DNA of 64,000 nucleotides from Escallonia rubra (taxonomy: Eukaryota > Streptophyta > Magnoliopsida > Escalloniales > Escalloniaceae), in contig JAVXUO010001080.1 in the NCBI GenBank assembly GCA_033065855.1, forward strand, positions 124,001 through 188,000, given 5' to 3'. The notes below the pieces were generated by a model. It made no database searches. It worked only from the letters and a program-made list of their open reading frames with translations, and was not told where the DNA came from. Each line of letters begins with the position of its first letter. The first letter of the stretch is position 1. Both the position numbers and the translations under genes were made by a program. Positions 11,480 to 22,110 of this stretch are shown here, one piece after another.

Positions 11480-11745
11480 ACTTGATATCGAGATAAGGCC
11501 CAAGCCCAACCGTCACTCCCAAATCTATTCAGGTGTTAACACCTATGCCCATATAAAAGGGGATCCTCATCCTCCCAAGTATGTAGACACATACTCACAC
11601 ACAGATACCACCGTCATTCCAGCTTATTTTGAGTTTTATTCTGTAAGCATCGGAGAGTTCCCTATCGGAACCCCCTAGCAGTCATTTTTTTTCCTGTCTT
11701 GCAGCTTATTCCAGATTGTGGTTCTCGATCAATTTTCTTGCAGCA
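11480..11745 (+). mobile_element. Probable 5' LTR part of a Tat/Ogre-type Ty3/gypsy
   Basis: The stretch holds a TATA-like CCCATATAAAAGG (about 11547), then GGAGAGTTCCCTATCGGAAC and a T-rich tract. A degraded primer-site-like TTGGGGGCCTCAGGTGGATC at about 11750 precedes an ATGG. This order matches the LTR-to-leader transition of Tat-lineage elements, and the gag/pol remnants follow on the same strand. The left boundary is not defined and no matching 3' LTR was found. Confidence 0.5.
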
Positions 11746-13320
11746 AAAAATTGGGGGCCTCAGGTGGATCACAACAGGAATCATGGTCAACGACACATTA
11801 TTTAACGAATCTCAAATCTAACAAACCAACCGGAATTGCCACTAGCAATCAAGCCACACTCGTCGAACTGGTCGTTCTCACGCCCGTTAGACCGGTTGAA
11901 CCAATGACTTGACAGAAGACCATCACATTAATGTCACATCAACATTCACAATTAATTTGGGCAAATGACGGTCTTGCCAGATCCGTTCACCGACTCTACT
12001 CTTTCAAATAGTGAATTGCAAGTTGTTTAAGACGCTACATGCTAATCTAACCAAGGAAATCCATCAAGGTAAGACATGGTCAACAATCTCCAGTTAACGC
12101 CGATAAAACACGTCATTGCAACTTCTGAATCAACCAACCGTTCTCATCACGATCTATCAGGGTACCCTTTCCATCTATCCTCTCAGTCGAGCTAAGACAA
12201 AAGGTATGACTCAAGGTATGATACAACTTATTTGCCAAATGAGGGAGAAGACGAGCATACAACTCAAACCGGATCTTGCTACCTCAAGGCTCCATCTAAG
12301 GAAGATAGTTCCTATTTTTCGTCAACGTCCTCAAGGACGAGCCTTGCCAAACATTATCCACCACAGTAGGGTATTCCATTTCAAAAGCCATTAAAGAGGC
12401 AAACTACCACCAAGTTTCAAGATGACTCAATGCGACCTATATGACAATAACGGTAATCCTAGATAGCATGTCTACCAATTCGAGACCAACATGATGCTTT
12501 TACAAGGGCCAGACGTTGTATGTGTCGAGCCTTCCCAATGACGCTGCACAAGCATGGTTCAAGTATCTACCCCATTGGTCTATCCACTTTTTCTCTCAGC
12601 TGTTAGATCTTTTCTAGAAGCAATTTGTGAGCAGCCGATCTAGACAAAAGAATTCGGCGAGCCTACTCAATATAGTATGGGAAAAAAATGAGTCTTCATC
12701 TTGATACCTTGGTCGTTTCAATGCTGCACCTTTAGAAGTAAACATTTAACAAATCGATAAAGTATACAACATTCTTAGGTGGCCTCTATCGAACAATGCA
12801 ATTTTCCTTCTCGGTGAACAAAAGCCCTCCTAGCAACATGAAGCCTTTATGGATATAGCGAGCAAATACATCCAAGCCGAAGAATATCTATAAGCCCATC
12901 CGTCGCATGCCGAAGAATATCTATAAGCCCATCCGTCGCATGCCAAAGATGAAGATTAAGCACAATGAAAATGACCACATGAAAGAGCGGCCCAACAAAC
13001 GTCCAATTGCCTGAAAAGCGATGAAAGGTGCCCCAAGGATCCACTCCTCAAAAAATTTATCGAAGCTCTTATAAAAAAGGGGAACTTGTAGTGTTATGTG
13101 GCAAACCTTCTTCCAAGGAGGCAACTTCCCTCCAACTTAGAGAACGAAGAGGCACGACAAGAGTAGACGGGCACCATCAACCCCATCTTAAGAGGCATTT
13201 ACAATTGACTGTAACACGAGGCAAGCTCGTAAGGCATATGCCAGACATGTCTGTGTTACTGAAATTCCCTCCTCTAAGAAGATGAAGCCTTTGCACACTG
13301 TGTCCTTTACTCATTAAAGA
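11746..13320 (+). pseudogene. Gag remnant of the (+) Ty3/gypsy element
   Basis: Stops and frameshifts pervade the stretch, but gag hallmarks are legible: AKLPPSFKMTQCDLYDNNGN near 12400-12455, QFETNMMLLQG near 12478-12510, then DAAQAWFKYLPHWSIHFFSQ and a basic FVSSRSRQKN-like segment near 12540-12650. This is the capsid-domain pattern of Tat/Ogre elements. Downstream (12880-13320) only scattered lysine-rich nucleocapsid-like reading remains. Confidence 0.75.
12878..12943. repeat. 33-bp perfect tandem duplication
   Basis: The unit starting CGAAGAATATCTATAAGCCC occurs twice in a row (12878-12910, 12911-12943) without differences. Within an otherwise heavily decayed gag region this suggests a recent slippage event. 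Confidence 0.95.
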
Positions 13321-13930
13321 TTTTGAGGATGTCAAGGTCTCTCACAATGACCTCTTCATTGTCACGCTACATGTAGGGAATTTAATATTAAAAGGGTATT
13401 GGGAGATAATGTTAATTCAGCTACATACTTTTTACGATAGTTTCAAGCAGATGAGCATCCCTAACAATCAACTCCGTCAAATGGACACCCCGTTGTATGG
13501 TTTTTCTAATCATCCGGTAGCGGTAAAATGAATTATCTGCTTGCCCGTCATGGTAAGGGCATCTCTTACCCAGGTTAACCTAATGCTTGATTTATCGTTG
13601 TTCACATCCCATACAATACCATCCTTGGTCGTATGTGGGTAAACATGTTGAAAGCAGTGGTCTCCACCTATCATCTAAAGATGAAATTTCCCATGGAATG
13701 AGCTGTTGGTAAAGTAAAAGGAGATCAAATGGTGGCAACACAATGCTCAATTGTTGCTTGCCGAACAAAGAACAAGGAAGCCTTCGTCATCAAAGATTTG
13801 AGGGATGGAATGCGGTTCATCGAGGAAAGCCCACAGAGAATTTTGTTGATATTGAATTATTTTCTAATAATCCAGAAAAAGTGAAGCCACGCAGATGTCC
13901 TTGTATTGACAGTCGCATACATGCCTGAAA
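13321..13930 (+). pseudogene. Aspartic protease remnant of the (+) Ty3/gypsy element
   Basis: Reading across stops gives FYDSFKQMSIPNNQLRQMDT, then PLYGFSNHPVAV and a VSTYHLKMKFP-like stretch near 13655-13690, the order seen in Tat-lineage retroviral-type proteases. The catalytic DSG region has been lost or mutated. The following segment leads into the RT N-terminus. Confidence 0.75.
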
Positions 13931-14570
13931 TTGATCCTGGAGTTATCACACATCCGCTAAATGTCGATCCAACAAGGAAAACCATCAAGCAAAAGAAGCA
14001 AACTTTTGCTCCAGAAAGGCTAGTGAAAATCGAAGAGGAAGTTGATAAAATGCTGAAGGCGGGACCATTATCCTGACTGGGTAGCCAACGTCTTTATGGA
14101 TCCTAAATTGAGCGGAGTATGGCGAATATGCATTGACTTCATACACCTTAACAAGGCATGCCCAAAAGACAGGTATCCTCTTTACGTATAGACTTGTTGA
14201 TCAACGGGACATCACGGCACAAATTGCTAAGCTTCATGGATGTGTACTTCGATTATAAACAGATAATGATGTGTGAGAACAAAATTCCCGATACAACATT
14301 CATCATTGAAAGGGGATTGTGTTGCTACGAGGTAATGTCGTTTGAATTGAAGAACACAGGAGCAATATATCAACACATTGTCAACAAAATCTTAGAAGAT
14401 CTGATCGGCAAAAACATGGAAGTATATGTTGATGACATGATGGTCAAGAGCATTCAGGCTCAAGATCACATTGAAGATCTAAAGGACATATTTGATGTAT
14501 TGAGGGAGTACAAGATTAAATTGAATCCTCCCAGGTGTGCATTGGTGTTGCCACAAGGAAATTCCTAGGC
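13931..14570 (+). pseudogene. Reverse transcriptase remnant of the (+) Ty3/gypsy element
   Basis: From about 13930 the reading IDPGVITHPLNVDPTRKTIK, then FAPERLVKIEEEVDKMLKAG, matches the N-terminus of gypsy RT. The stretch 14158-14568 stays open for 136 residues and includes LLSFMDVYFDYKQIMM, the finger/palm region, and the active-site YVDDMMVKS at 14425-14451. Stops near 14075-14130 and frameshifts inactivate it. Confidence 0.92.
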
Positions 14571-15213
14571 TTCATGGTCTCCAACAAGGCGTAGCCATCC
14601 AGTCCAATGTACCTCTAAAAATCATAGAGCAAGTTTCAATAATTGACACGTAGACTTGCAACCCTGCGAATATTCATGTCTCGCTCCACCAAAAGATACT
14701 TACCTTTCTTCAAAGTCATTTGATAAGCCAAAACTTTGTTTGGACAGAAGACTGTCAAAGTGCCTTCCAGGAATTAAGAAAGTGTCATTCCTGAGAAAGG
14801 CCCTTCTCAGTGAGGATCTCTTCCTTTATCTCTTCGTTAGTAAAATTGTAATAAGCATGATTCTGGCCAGAAAGGAAAAGGATGTGTAAAAGCCTATCTA
14901 TTATGTAAGGGGAATTCTACAAAATGTTGAGACACATTATCATAAGGTTGATAGGGTAGCATTGAAGTCGTACTGTCGATCTTATCGAGGAATAGTTTCA
15001 ATAGGCCAGCCACTCAAGAAGGTCCTTTAGCATCTAGAGGCATCAAGAAAATTCGTGAATTGGCCCATAGAGTTAGGTGAGTTTGATAGCCAATATCAAC
15101 CTTGCATTGCTGCCAAGGCTTAAGCCTTGTCTGACTTTGTTGTTAAATGCCTGTCAGACGACTCTCCATATATGGTGATTTCAGAAGGTCCAAATCCTTG
15201 GATTCTCTAAGTA
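14571..15213 (+). pseudogene. Pol connection and RNase H first part, (+) gypsy
   Basis: Legible fragments include a WTEDCQSAFQELRK-like stretch near 14735-14785, an AYYVSKALL-like stretch near 14895 and EKLALKSYC-like and QYQPCIAAKAXALSDFVV-like stretches up to about 15150. They mark the tether and the first RNase H strands. The RNase H reading stops at 15213 where the solo LTR is inserted and resumes at 18002. Confidence 0.75.
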
Positions 15214-18001
15214 TGTAACACCCCGTACTTTTTTGAGATGTTTAAAATAATTATATGTTGGTCCGAAAAATAAAAGGGCGATAATTTTGAGCTATCATGG
15301 GGAATAGGTATAGTATGAAAGGTAAAATTATTTTAGGGTTAGAATATAATTTCAAAAAGTTTTGGGGCCATTTTGTAAGCGAGCTTCTAGCAAAGAGTTC
15401 AATCGATAGCTTGGGACTTGACTTGCCAATACGGATGAGGAACATCTTAAATTATGAAAAATGTTGAGGGCTATTTTACAATTTTGAAAGATAGGCATAC
15501 ATGTTCAAAATTTTAGAAATATTTGTCTTAAAGGTTGCAACCACCTACTTCTTTAATTGGTGACTAATCAATTAATATTACTAGATTAATGGTTAGGATT
15601 TTAGGGATATATATTTAAAGAAAGAAAAAATAAAAAAAAACCAAGACAGAGAAATTAAAATATAGGAAGAATAGTGCTCGGCAGAGACGGAAGCAGGGGG
15701 GAGGAAGAGGGAGGGAGAAGTTGGTAGAAATTTTTCAAGGGGAATCTCTACCCTTATAGTGTGTGTGTTTTAGCGTCGTGCAGTGTGTGTACGTGAAGGT
15801 TGTGTGACTGTGTGTTGCGCTGTGTGCAGTGCGCGCGCGTGTGTGTTTTGGGTGTGGGGTTATGAGGGTAATTGTCTGTGTATGGGTGGTAGGGGTGGCT
15901 AGTATGTGTGTTTCGGGTATGGGGTGAGAGTGTGTGTGTGTGTGGGGGGGGGGGTGTTGGGTGGGTGTGTGTGATTTCTTTCTTGTAGGTGTATTAATGT
16001 GTGTTTAGGTGTAGTAGTGTGTGAGAGGGTGTGTTTATGTGTGTATCAGTGTGTGTGCGCGCGCGCGCGTGTGTGAGGGTTTTCGGCAAAGAGGTGAGGT
16101 AGAAGAAAGCGTGTGTTTTTAAGGTATGTTTTTTATTTGTATAGATGTGAATAGTGGCTAGAATTTTCACTGAAGGTAGGAAAGTTTTAGGAGTCACGAA
16201 TCCTAATTTTTTAAAAATAGTTCTGAGCATATTTTGCCCAATTGCAAAAGTGCGACCCTCACTATTTTTATGAGACTTACACTATGGAACTTTTTGTGTC
16301 CGTGAAAAATGTAAAATAATTGTATAGGTGAGAAGGGATTCTCAATTTATTTAGTATAACAAGTCAAGTCATTTTTATCCGAAAATTTCAGGAGAACCTT
16401 ATATTACTGATATGTCTCACTTTATAAAATTCAGTGCAATTTTGAGGCTAATAGCTATTTTTAGCAGAACCGACTTCTAAACGCTCTATTCAAACACCTG
16501 TTAAGGGTTTTCGAGCAAAATATGTTTTGAAACACTTTTTGGTCTGAAAATCAGTTTACTTTTGCTTAGAACAAAATTTTAACTAGTTTTAGAATTTTTG
16601 TTGGCATGATAGCCATTAGGAGGTGTTTTGGTAATTTTACCTACAAGAGGTACTTTTTGACAAATTCACATACGGTAGGGATATTTAGGGATCTTAATTA
16701 TGGGAAGGACATTTCAGTAATTCATATATGAGAGGGGTGTTTTTGGTAATGTACACGTGAGGGGTATTTACATAATTTTACGTACCAGGTGAATGGGTCA
16801 ATATGAGAATAGGATTGAGTTGGCATTAGTTTTATAGTATCGTATCATAGATTGTATTGTGATAATTGGATTGTTCTTGTTTAGGTTAAAACATATGATT
16901 TTCCGGTTAGCATAGCTTAGTTTCGGATCGAGGTGTGGATTTCTATTTAACCCCTGAGGTAAAGATTTCTATCCAAACCTCAAATTCATCAATTTTTGTT
17001 CGTATTTGTTCATGGCTATTCTTGAACTTTAGGTGACAAATTGATATCAACATATTTATTTTCCATTTAAACTCTACTTTGAACCCTAAGCGGTATTTGA
17101 AACTTTTGTTGATGCTTATCTGTTATTATATATTCAAGCACTGATTTGAATATTGACATGTGTATGTTATTCTTCTGAATATTGACATGAGAATCTATTA
17201 TCGTGCAGTGCCTGTGTGGCTTTGCTCATCTGTTCTGTATTGGGAAGCGTTATAAGGCTGGTCTGCTGCGTGGAACACATGCTAGTACCTTGATGGACTA
17301 GTTATTACTCATATGCATATGTAGTCTGTGTTGTGAGCACTGTTTGTGTGGCTTTGCTAATATGTTACCCTGCATTGTTGTATGGCTTTGCATATGCTCA
17401 TCATCAATAACTCCTGAATTTGTTTATATTGTACTTTAAAATGATTGTTTTGATACCTGATCGAAGGGATTGAGTTGAAACTCTTCCCCTTATTGTTATC
17501 AAACTGTCTGTGATTGTTTGAAACCTTTCCCGTATTGCCTTTGAACTTGTACTCGTTTTGAAATTCTTTGAAAAATTATCATCGAATTGAATCTTGTATT
17601 ATTTTATAAGTTCCTTCATTTATTCCTCGAGCGACCTTACTGAGCCCTCAAAAGCTCATCCTTATTCGATTCCCTTCTGCAGGTAATGAACATCGTAGAT
17701 TGCTTGGGAATGGGTTTAGAGCCTAAGTGAGATTTGAAGTGTCATCCATGTTTTTGGAATTGTAGAACCTCTGCGTGGGTTGGTACTATTAGCTGGTTCT
17801 GTAAAGAACTTAAGGTTTAGTAGTGTAGGTTTGTGTTGCTTTTTTTAGACTGTATATTTTGGAGAATTGAGTTAATGTCTTTTTAGAAGCTCTGAAGTTT
17901 GTGTCAGAACAACGTCTAATGAGATATGATATCTTTTGATGTGGTAGGTTAACGCTCAGGGAGTTCAAGGCGACGGAGCTCCGAATTTTCGAGTCATTAC
18001 A
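15214..18001. mobile_element. Solo LTR, chromovirus (Tekay/Del)-like, 2788 bp
   Basis: It begins TGTAACACCCCGTAC and ends CGAGTCATTACA, the TG...CA ends typical of Tekay/Del LTRs. An exact 5-bp target duplication AAGTA flanks it (15209-15213; 18002-18006). The 3' part has the family-typical CGACCTTACTGAGCCCTC and TTCTGCAGGTAATGA. No internal retrotransposon sequence is present, so it is a solo LTR left by LTR-LTR recombination. Removing it with one AAGTA copy joins the RNase H reading of the host element (WIL... to DGSST). Confidence 0.92.
15757..16075. repeat. Degenerate (GT)n-rich tract in the solo LTR
   Basis: The stretch alternates GT/GC dinucleotides (runs of GTGTGTGTGT, GCGCGCGCGTGT, GGGGGGGGGGTGTTGG). 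A matching CA-rich reading on the minus strand is a low-complexity artefact, not a gene. Confidence 0.9.
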
Positions 18002-18891
18002 AAGTAGATGGTTCTTCAACATAGTAAATAATAGCACTGGTTTCCTTGTCACCCACAGAAATGTTCGTTATTGAATAGTTACTTCGCTTTGACTTTTAGG
18101 CATCTAACAATGGAGTAGGGTATGAGGCCCTTCTAGCAGGAATTCAGTTAGGTCATGATTAAAAGTTGATTCATTATTTATTTATTATGATTCTAAGTTA
18201 GTAGTCAATCATGTTTTGGGAAAGTAAGGCTACAGATAATCGAATGAAACAATATCTCAATCTAGTCAAAACCTTAGCAATGTAGTCAAAACACTTTAAC
18301 ATCCATCTAATTCCAAGAGAGTAAAACATGCAAGCCGACTCCCTGTCAAGATCGGCACCCACCTACCTTTATGAATTTCCTCATACCATATAAATTGAAC
18401 TTCTCAAGGAGCCCAGTATCAGTCCTAAGGTTGATGTTTTCGTCATCATCCCAGAACCTTGTTGGATGGATACAATTCTTTGCCATCTCACTACCGAAGA
18501 ATACTTGAAGACAAACACGAAGCAAGGAACATTTGGGGTTAAATCCTCCCATTATGCATTGGTGGAAAGAATATTTTACAAAAGTTATTCAGCCTTCCCT
18601 ACCTCAAATTTTGTGCCCTTCACAATTCAAGTGTGCGCTTTAAGACGTTCATTAAGGCATCTGGGACAACACTTAGGAAGAAGAGCATTAGCCCATAAAA
18701 TCCTGAGTCATGAATGTTATTGGCCTGGCATGCTGAAAGATGCCATCGATTTCACCAAGCAATATAACAAGTGTCAGAAGTTCGCTCATATCTCTCATAC
18801 TCATATTGCCTCACTCATGTCATTGGTCTCATCCATTCCCTTTGCTATGTTGGGAATGGAAATTTCAGGTCCTTCATATCCATTTCCCATA
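18002..18891 (+). pseudogene. RNase H end and integrase zinc finger, (+) gypsy
   Basis: Right after the target duplication the reading DGSSTYSNN continues the RNase H domain, followed by a YDSKLVVNHVLGK-like stretch near 18190-18225. The open stretch 18466-18924 contains the integrase N-terminal region: CALRRSLRHLGQHLGRRALAH, HECYWPGMLKDAIDF, YNKCQKFA (the His/His/Cys/Cys-type arrangement), then MLGMEISGPSYPFPI, the start of the core. It stops at 18891 where the second solo LTR is inserted. Confidence 0.87.
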
Positions 18892-20199
18892 TGTTGGGCA
18901 AACCGCCGCGAAAAAATCCCCTGAGACCCCGAAAAATGGAATCTAAGGATTTTAAGAGTCACCATCTTATATATTTAAACAAAGAAAATAAGAAAAAACC
19001 TGAAAAATGACTTTAAAAATGTGCAAAAGACTAACTAGTCTATTAAAAAAAGAAAAAAAAAACGGGTTTGGGGACTAGGTTCTACGATGGGAAGGTGTTA
19101 CGCATCCGCCATACTCTCTCACTCTCTACTTCATTTCTATTGGTTTTTGGCTTTTTTAACAAATAAAAATGTAATAACATAAACCCTAAGTTTATTTCAA
19201 TACCATTGGCTTGAGCTCAACATCAGGGGTCGAATGGCTTACGTATTTGGTAGGACAAACCAGAATCAAAATCATCATAGTTCGACTCTATCCTAAAGGA
19301 GGCGATCTACACTTCTGTCTTAGACTCAAACTAAGGAGTGAAAAGACTCTATGTTATGTTTTTTGTACTAAAAATAAAATGTGATCTTGGGAAATGGGGT
19401 ATAATTCTAGACTATTAAACTAGACTAGAAAACTATAAAATATACCTCGCAAGCCTGATTGTCTAGAAGACTTGAGAATGCTTTACGAAGGATCCACGAT
19501 GCAAGAGACTTGAGAGTTTTTTTTACGTGAATTATGAAGGGCTAGTTTTTTATAAGATATGATACACCATATCTAAGAGATATGGTATAAAAACTTGGGA
19601 GAAAAAGTTGGATCCCTGAAAATGTATGCCGACGGCCTTATTTATATAGGTCTAGGATGCCAGAAATGATAAGGATGACCATATCAATTTGTGATCTGAT
19701 GATAAGACCGAATATTTAATAAAAAAAGCAGATTGATAAAAGTCAACTACCCGGCCGGTTCATCCCATAATTTGATAATTTTTTTTTCTGAATTTCAAGA
19801 TATTATCTGAACCTAATTCGATATTTATCTGTAATTTTCTAGTTGGGATGTACCAGATTCAGCAGTATCAATGATCAAATCACTTGCATCAAAGATCAAT
19901 TACAAATAATTCTTTAAAATCTTCTAGAATATCAATCTATACATGGACTGGACAGTGCTAGTTGAACTGGACTGAGCCCAATTATTGACTGTACAACTGG
20001 ACTGGAGTGTTAGACTGGACAATTAAACTCGACAACTGGACTGGACTTCTAGATTGGACTACTAGACTGGAGTAAACAACTGGACTGGACCAAATTAATA
20101 AAGTTACATTATCAGGCCTAACCCTTAATAATAAACTAATTAATAATGAAGCCCAATATTTATTTAATTACAAATAGCTACAAAAATGGGGTGTCTACA
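18892..20199. mobile_element. Solo LTR, 1308 bp, with CCATA target duplication
   Basis: It starts TGTTGGGCAAACC, ends GGGGTGTCTACA and is flanked by the exact 5-bp duplication CCATA (18887-18891; 20200-20204). The early block GAAAAAATCCCCTGAGACCC and a GAGTCACCATCTTA block recur at the right edge of the window (63915 onward), so it belongs to a repeated family. A TATA-like TTATTTATATAGG lies near 19640. No coding sequence is present. It interrupts the integrase core of the host gypsy. Confidence 0.9.
19943..20091. repeat. GGACTG-type minisatellite near the LTR 3' end
   Basis: Variants of AACTGGACTGGAC recur about nine times at irregular 10-25-bp spacing within the last 260 bp of the solo LTR. 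Confidence 0.8.
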
Positions 20200-20385
20200 C
20201 CATAGCTAAGGGACAACAGTGATTTGTCATTTTCACCATTGATTATTTAACCAAGTAGCCTGAAGTTCAACCTCTAACAACCATCACAGAAGCCAAGTGT
20301 GAAGATTTCTTCCGGAATAATGTTGTTTGTCATTTTAGGGTCCCTAAGTCACTTATTATGACTCTTGGAATAAAACACGATTGTC
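20200..20385 (+). pseudogene. Integrase core fragment, (+) gypsy
   Basis: After the CCATA duplication the reading AKGQQ, FVIFTIDYLTK, then PEVQPLTTITEAKCEDFF and VCHFRVPKSLIMT continues the integrase core. It fades near 20380 where the conserved ...DNGTQF region should follow, so the C-terminal part is deleted or beyond recognition. Confidence 0.85.
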
Positions 20386-20960
20386 TAAATATTTGTGATG
20401 CTCGGAGCTCGACAAATGTCAAGGCCTCTATTCTATTCTTATGAAGGAATATAGGCCTCGAGGAAAAACATAAATGTACAAATCGTGGGTTGATCTTAGC
20501 TCAAGAAGGGTAAAACCTTACTCTTTTTATATGAAGGAATATAGGCCTTCGTGAGAAGAATACTCTGGCATTAATTGTTGGAGAGCTTTCCGCTCTTCGC
20601 TCACCCTGGTAAAGGCCTTACTCTATTCCTATTCCGGAATAGCGGCCTTTCATGCCTTAGTTTGAATGGAAATTGTAGTAGTATTTTTCCTTTATATGCT
20701 AGCTTCAACACCTAAGGATTTTCTTTTCTCAGGGTTTTGTGATTGAACTTAGAGTTTATGTTTAAGCTCCCTACGTACCCGCATGGATCAAGCTAAAGCC
20801 AAGTGTAGTTTAATGGGAAGCATTTTCTTTTTCTGTTTATGATTGAACTTTGAATTTAGTTCTAAGTTGCCTACATACCCTGAAGGGATCAAGTCAAGCG
20901 TAGTTCAAATGTTTGTACTTGTAGCAAGCTAGGAGCAACATGCAGAAGTTTTATTTACTT
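20386..20960 (+). repeat. Three hairpin-forming AGGCC repeats downstream of gypsy pol
   Basis: Three related units at 20421-20460, 20512-20551 and 20611-20650 each read roughly AGGCC...ATTC...GGAAT...GGCCT, an imperfect inverted repeat; the third has AAAGGCC/GGCCTTT ends and ATTCC/GGAAT inner arms. Spacing is 91 and 99 bp. Tat/Ogre elements are known for repeat arrays between pol and the 3' LTR, which fits the position. No coding sequence is present. Confidence 0.65.
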
Positions 20961-21599
20961 CAAAAGGCACAACCTCACCAGATGGCAATAGAGGGTGCAT
21001 TTTTGAACGCAAAGTCAATCTCTTGTGTATCTGGAATATGACTTGTGGCATCCTACTGCATATTTCCAGTTTCATAACAAAGGCTTCCTGGATGAAGGGG
21101 AAGAAATGTCAATGTGTTGATGTGGTACCAACCCATTTCTTTGATCTTTTTCCTCCAATGTATAGGTCCCTTTATCATTCTAGGACATCGAAAATTTTCA
21201 TAAATATAAATGTCCATTTATTAACTGATGGTTGAGAATTGCAGATGCAGATGATGGCACAAATGTATTTGGTACCCAAAATGGTTTTTCTGGACCGCCA
21301 TTTGTAGTAAGTCTCGTCCATGTTTTGGGTAAACATTGATGAAGTAGGTCAAAAATTTTCATGAAAGAGTGCATTAGCCTTAACATTGCCATTGTCGGAA
21401 CAGAGTTGGAAGAAATATCTCGCTTTGAGTGAACTTGTTCACCAATTTTGCCATGTAATTCTGTCCAAAGCAAGAGAGGGAATCACCAGTGGATCACTTG
21501 ATACTTCTTCCATTTAGCGGGAACATATCCTAGGAACACAATAGTCTTTGAAATATGCGATGTATGATGACTACCAAGAGTGCATATGTAAGGCTGGCC
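20961..21599 (-). other. Spacer next to minus-strand gypsy remnant
   Basis: A 91-codon minus frame (21198-21473) exists but shows no domain I recognise. Position and strand suggest decayed retroelement sequence downstream of the protease region. Confidence 0.35.
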
Positions 21600-22110
21600 T
21601 ATTCTTTTATATTCACGAGATGGGAGGCTTATTCCTTTTCCTTGGCTGAAGTGACCTGCCAACTACTTTTGATGAGGATGTCTTTTGGAGCTTGACCTTG
21701 CTCCTTGACACTAAAGTTCTTGGTTGAACATCCTCCATGGTGGCCTCGACGCGGAATTTAGCATTAGCAAAGTAAGATTCAACTTCTATAAAAGGCCTGT
21801 CATCAGCGACAACTTCCTTTACTACACCATCCTTACCATGTTTGAAGCATTGATGGAAATTAGACAATACCACTGCATTTTCATGCAACCATGGTTGTCT
21901 TAATACCATATAGGACGAAGTCTTGTCATCAATAACATGAATTAGAGCACTTGAGGCCATATCATCAATAGACAATTCTAGCCTTACTACATCCAATAGC
22001 TCTCTTGCCACCTTCATTAAACCCTTGAATCATGACTGAATTACCAAGTTTCTTCATCATTTTAAGAGGTAGAATGTAGATAGTTGACCCAACATCGAGC
22101 AACATCCTAT
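21600..22110 (-). pseudogene. Protease region of a second Tat/Ogre-like gypsy, minus strand
   Basis: On the minus strand a DVGSTIYILPLKMMKKLGN-like stretch (about 22105-22045) is the aspartic-protease active-site region with D-V-G-S in place of the usual D-x-G-S. It is followed by the open stretch 22017-21613: VRLELSIDDMASSALIHVID, VLRQPWLHENAVV, FHQCFKHGKDGVVKEVVADD, FIEVESYFANAKF. This is the highly characteristic post-active-site segment of Ogre/Tat gag-pol. Its opposite orientation and different protease sequence show it is not part of the (+) element. Confidence 0.88.
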
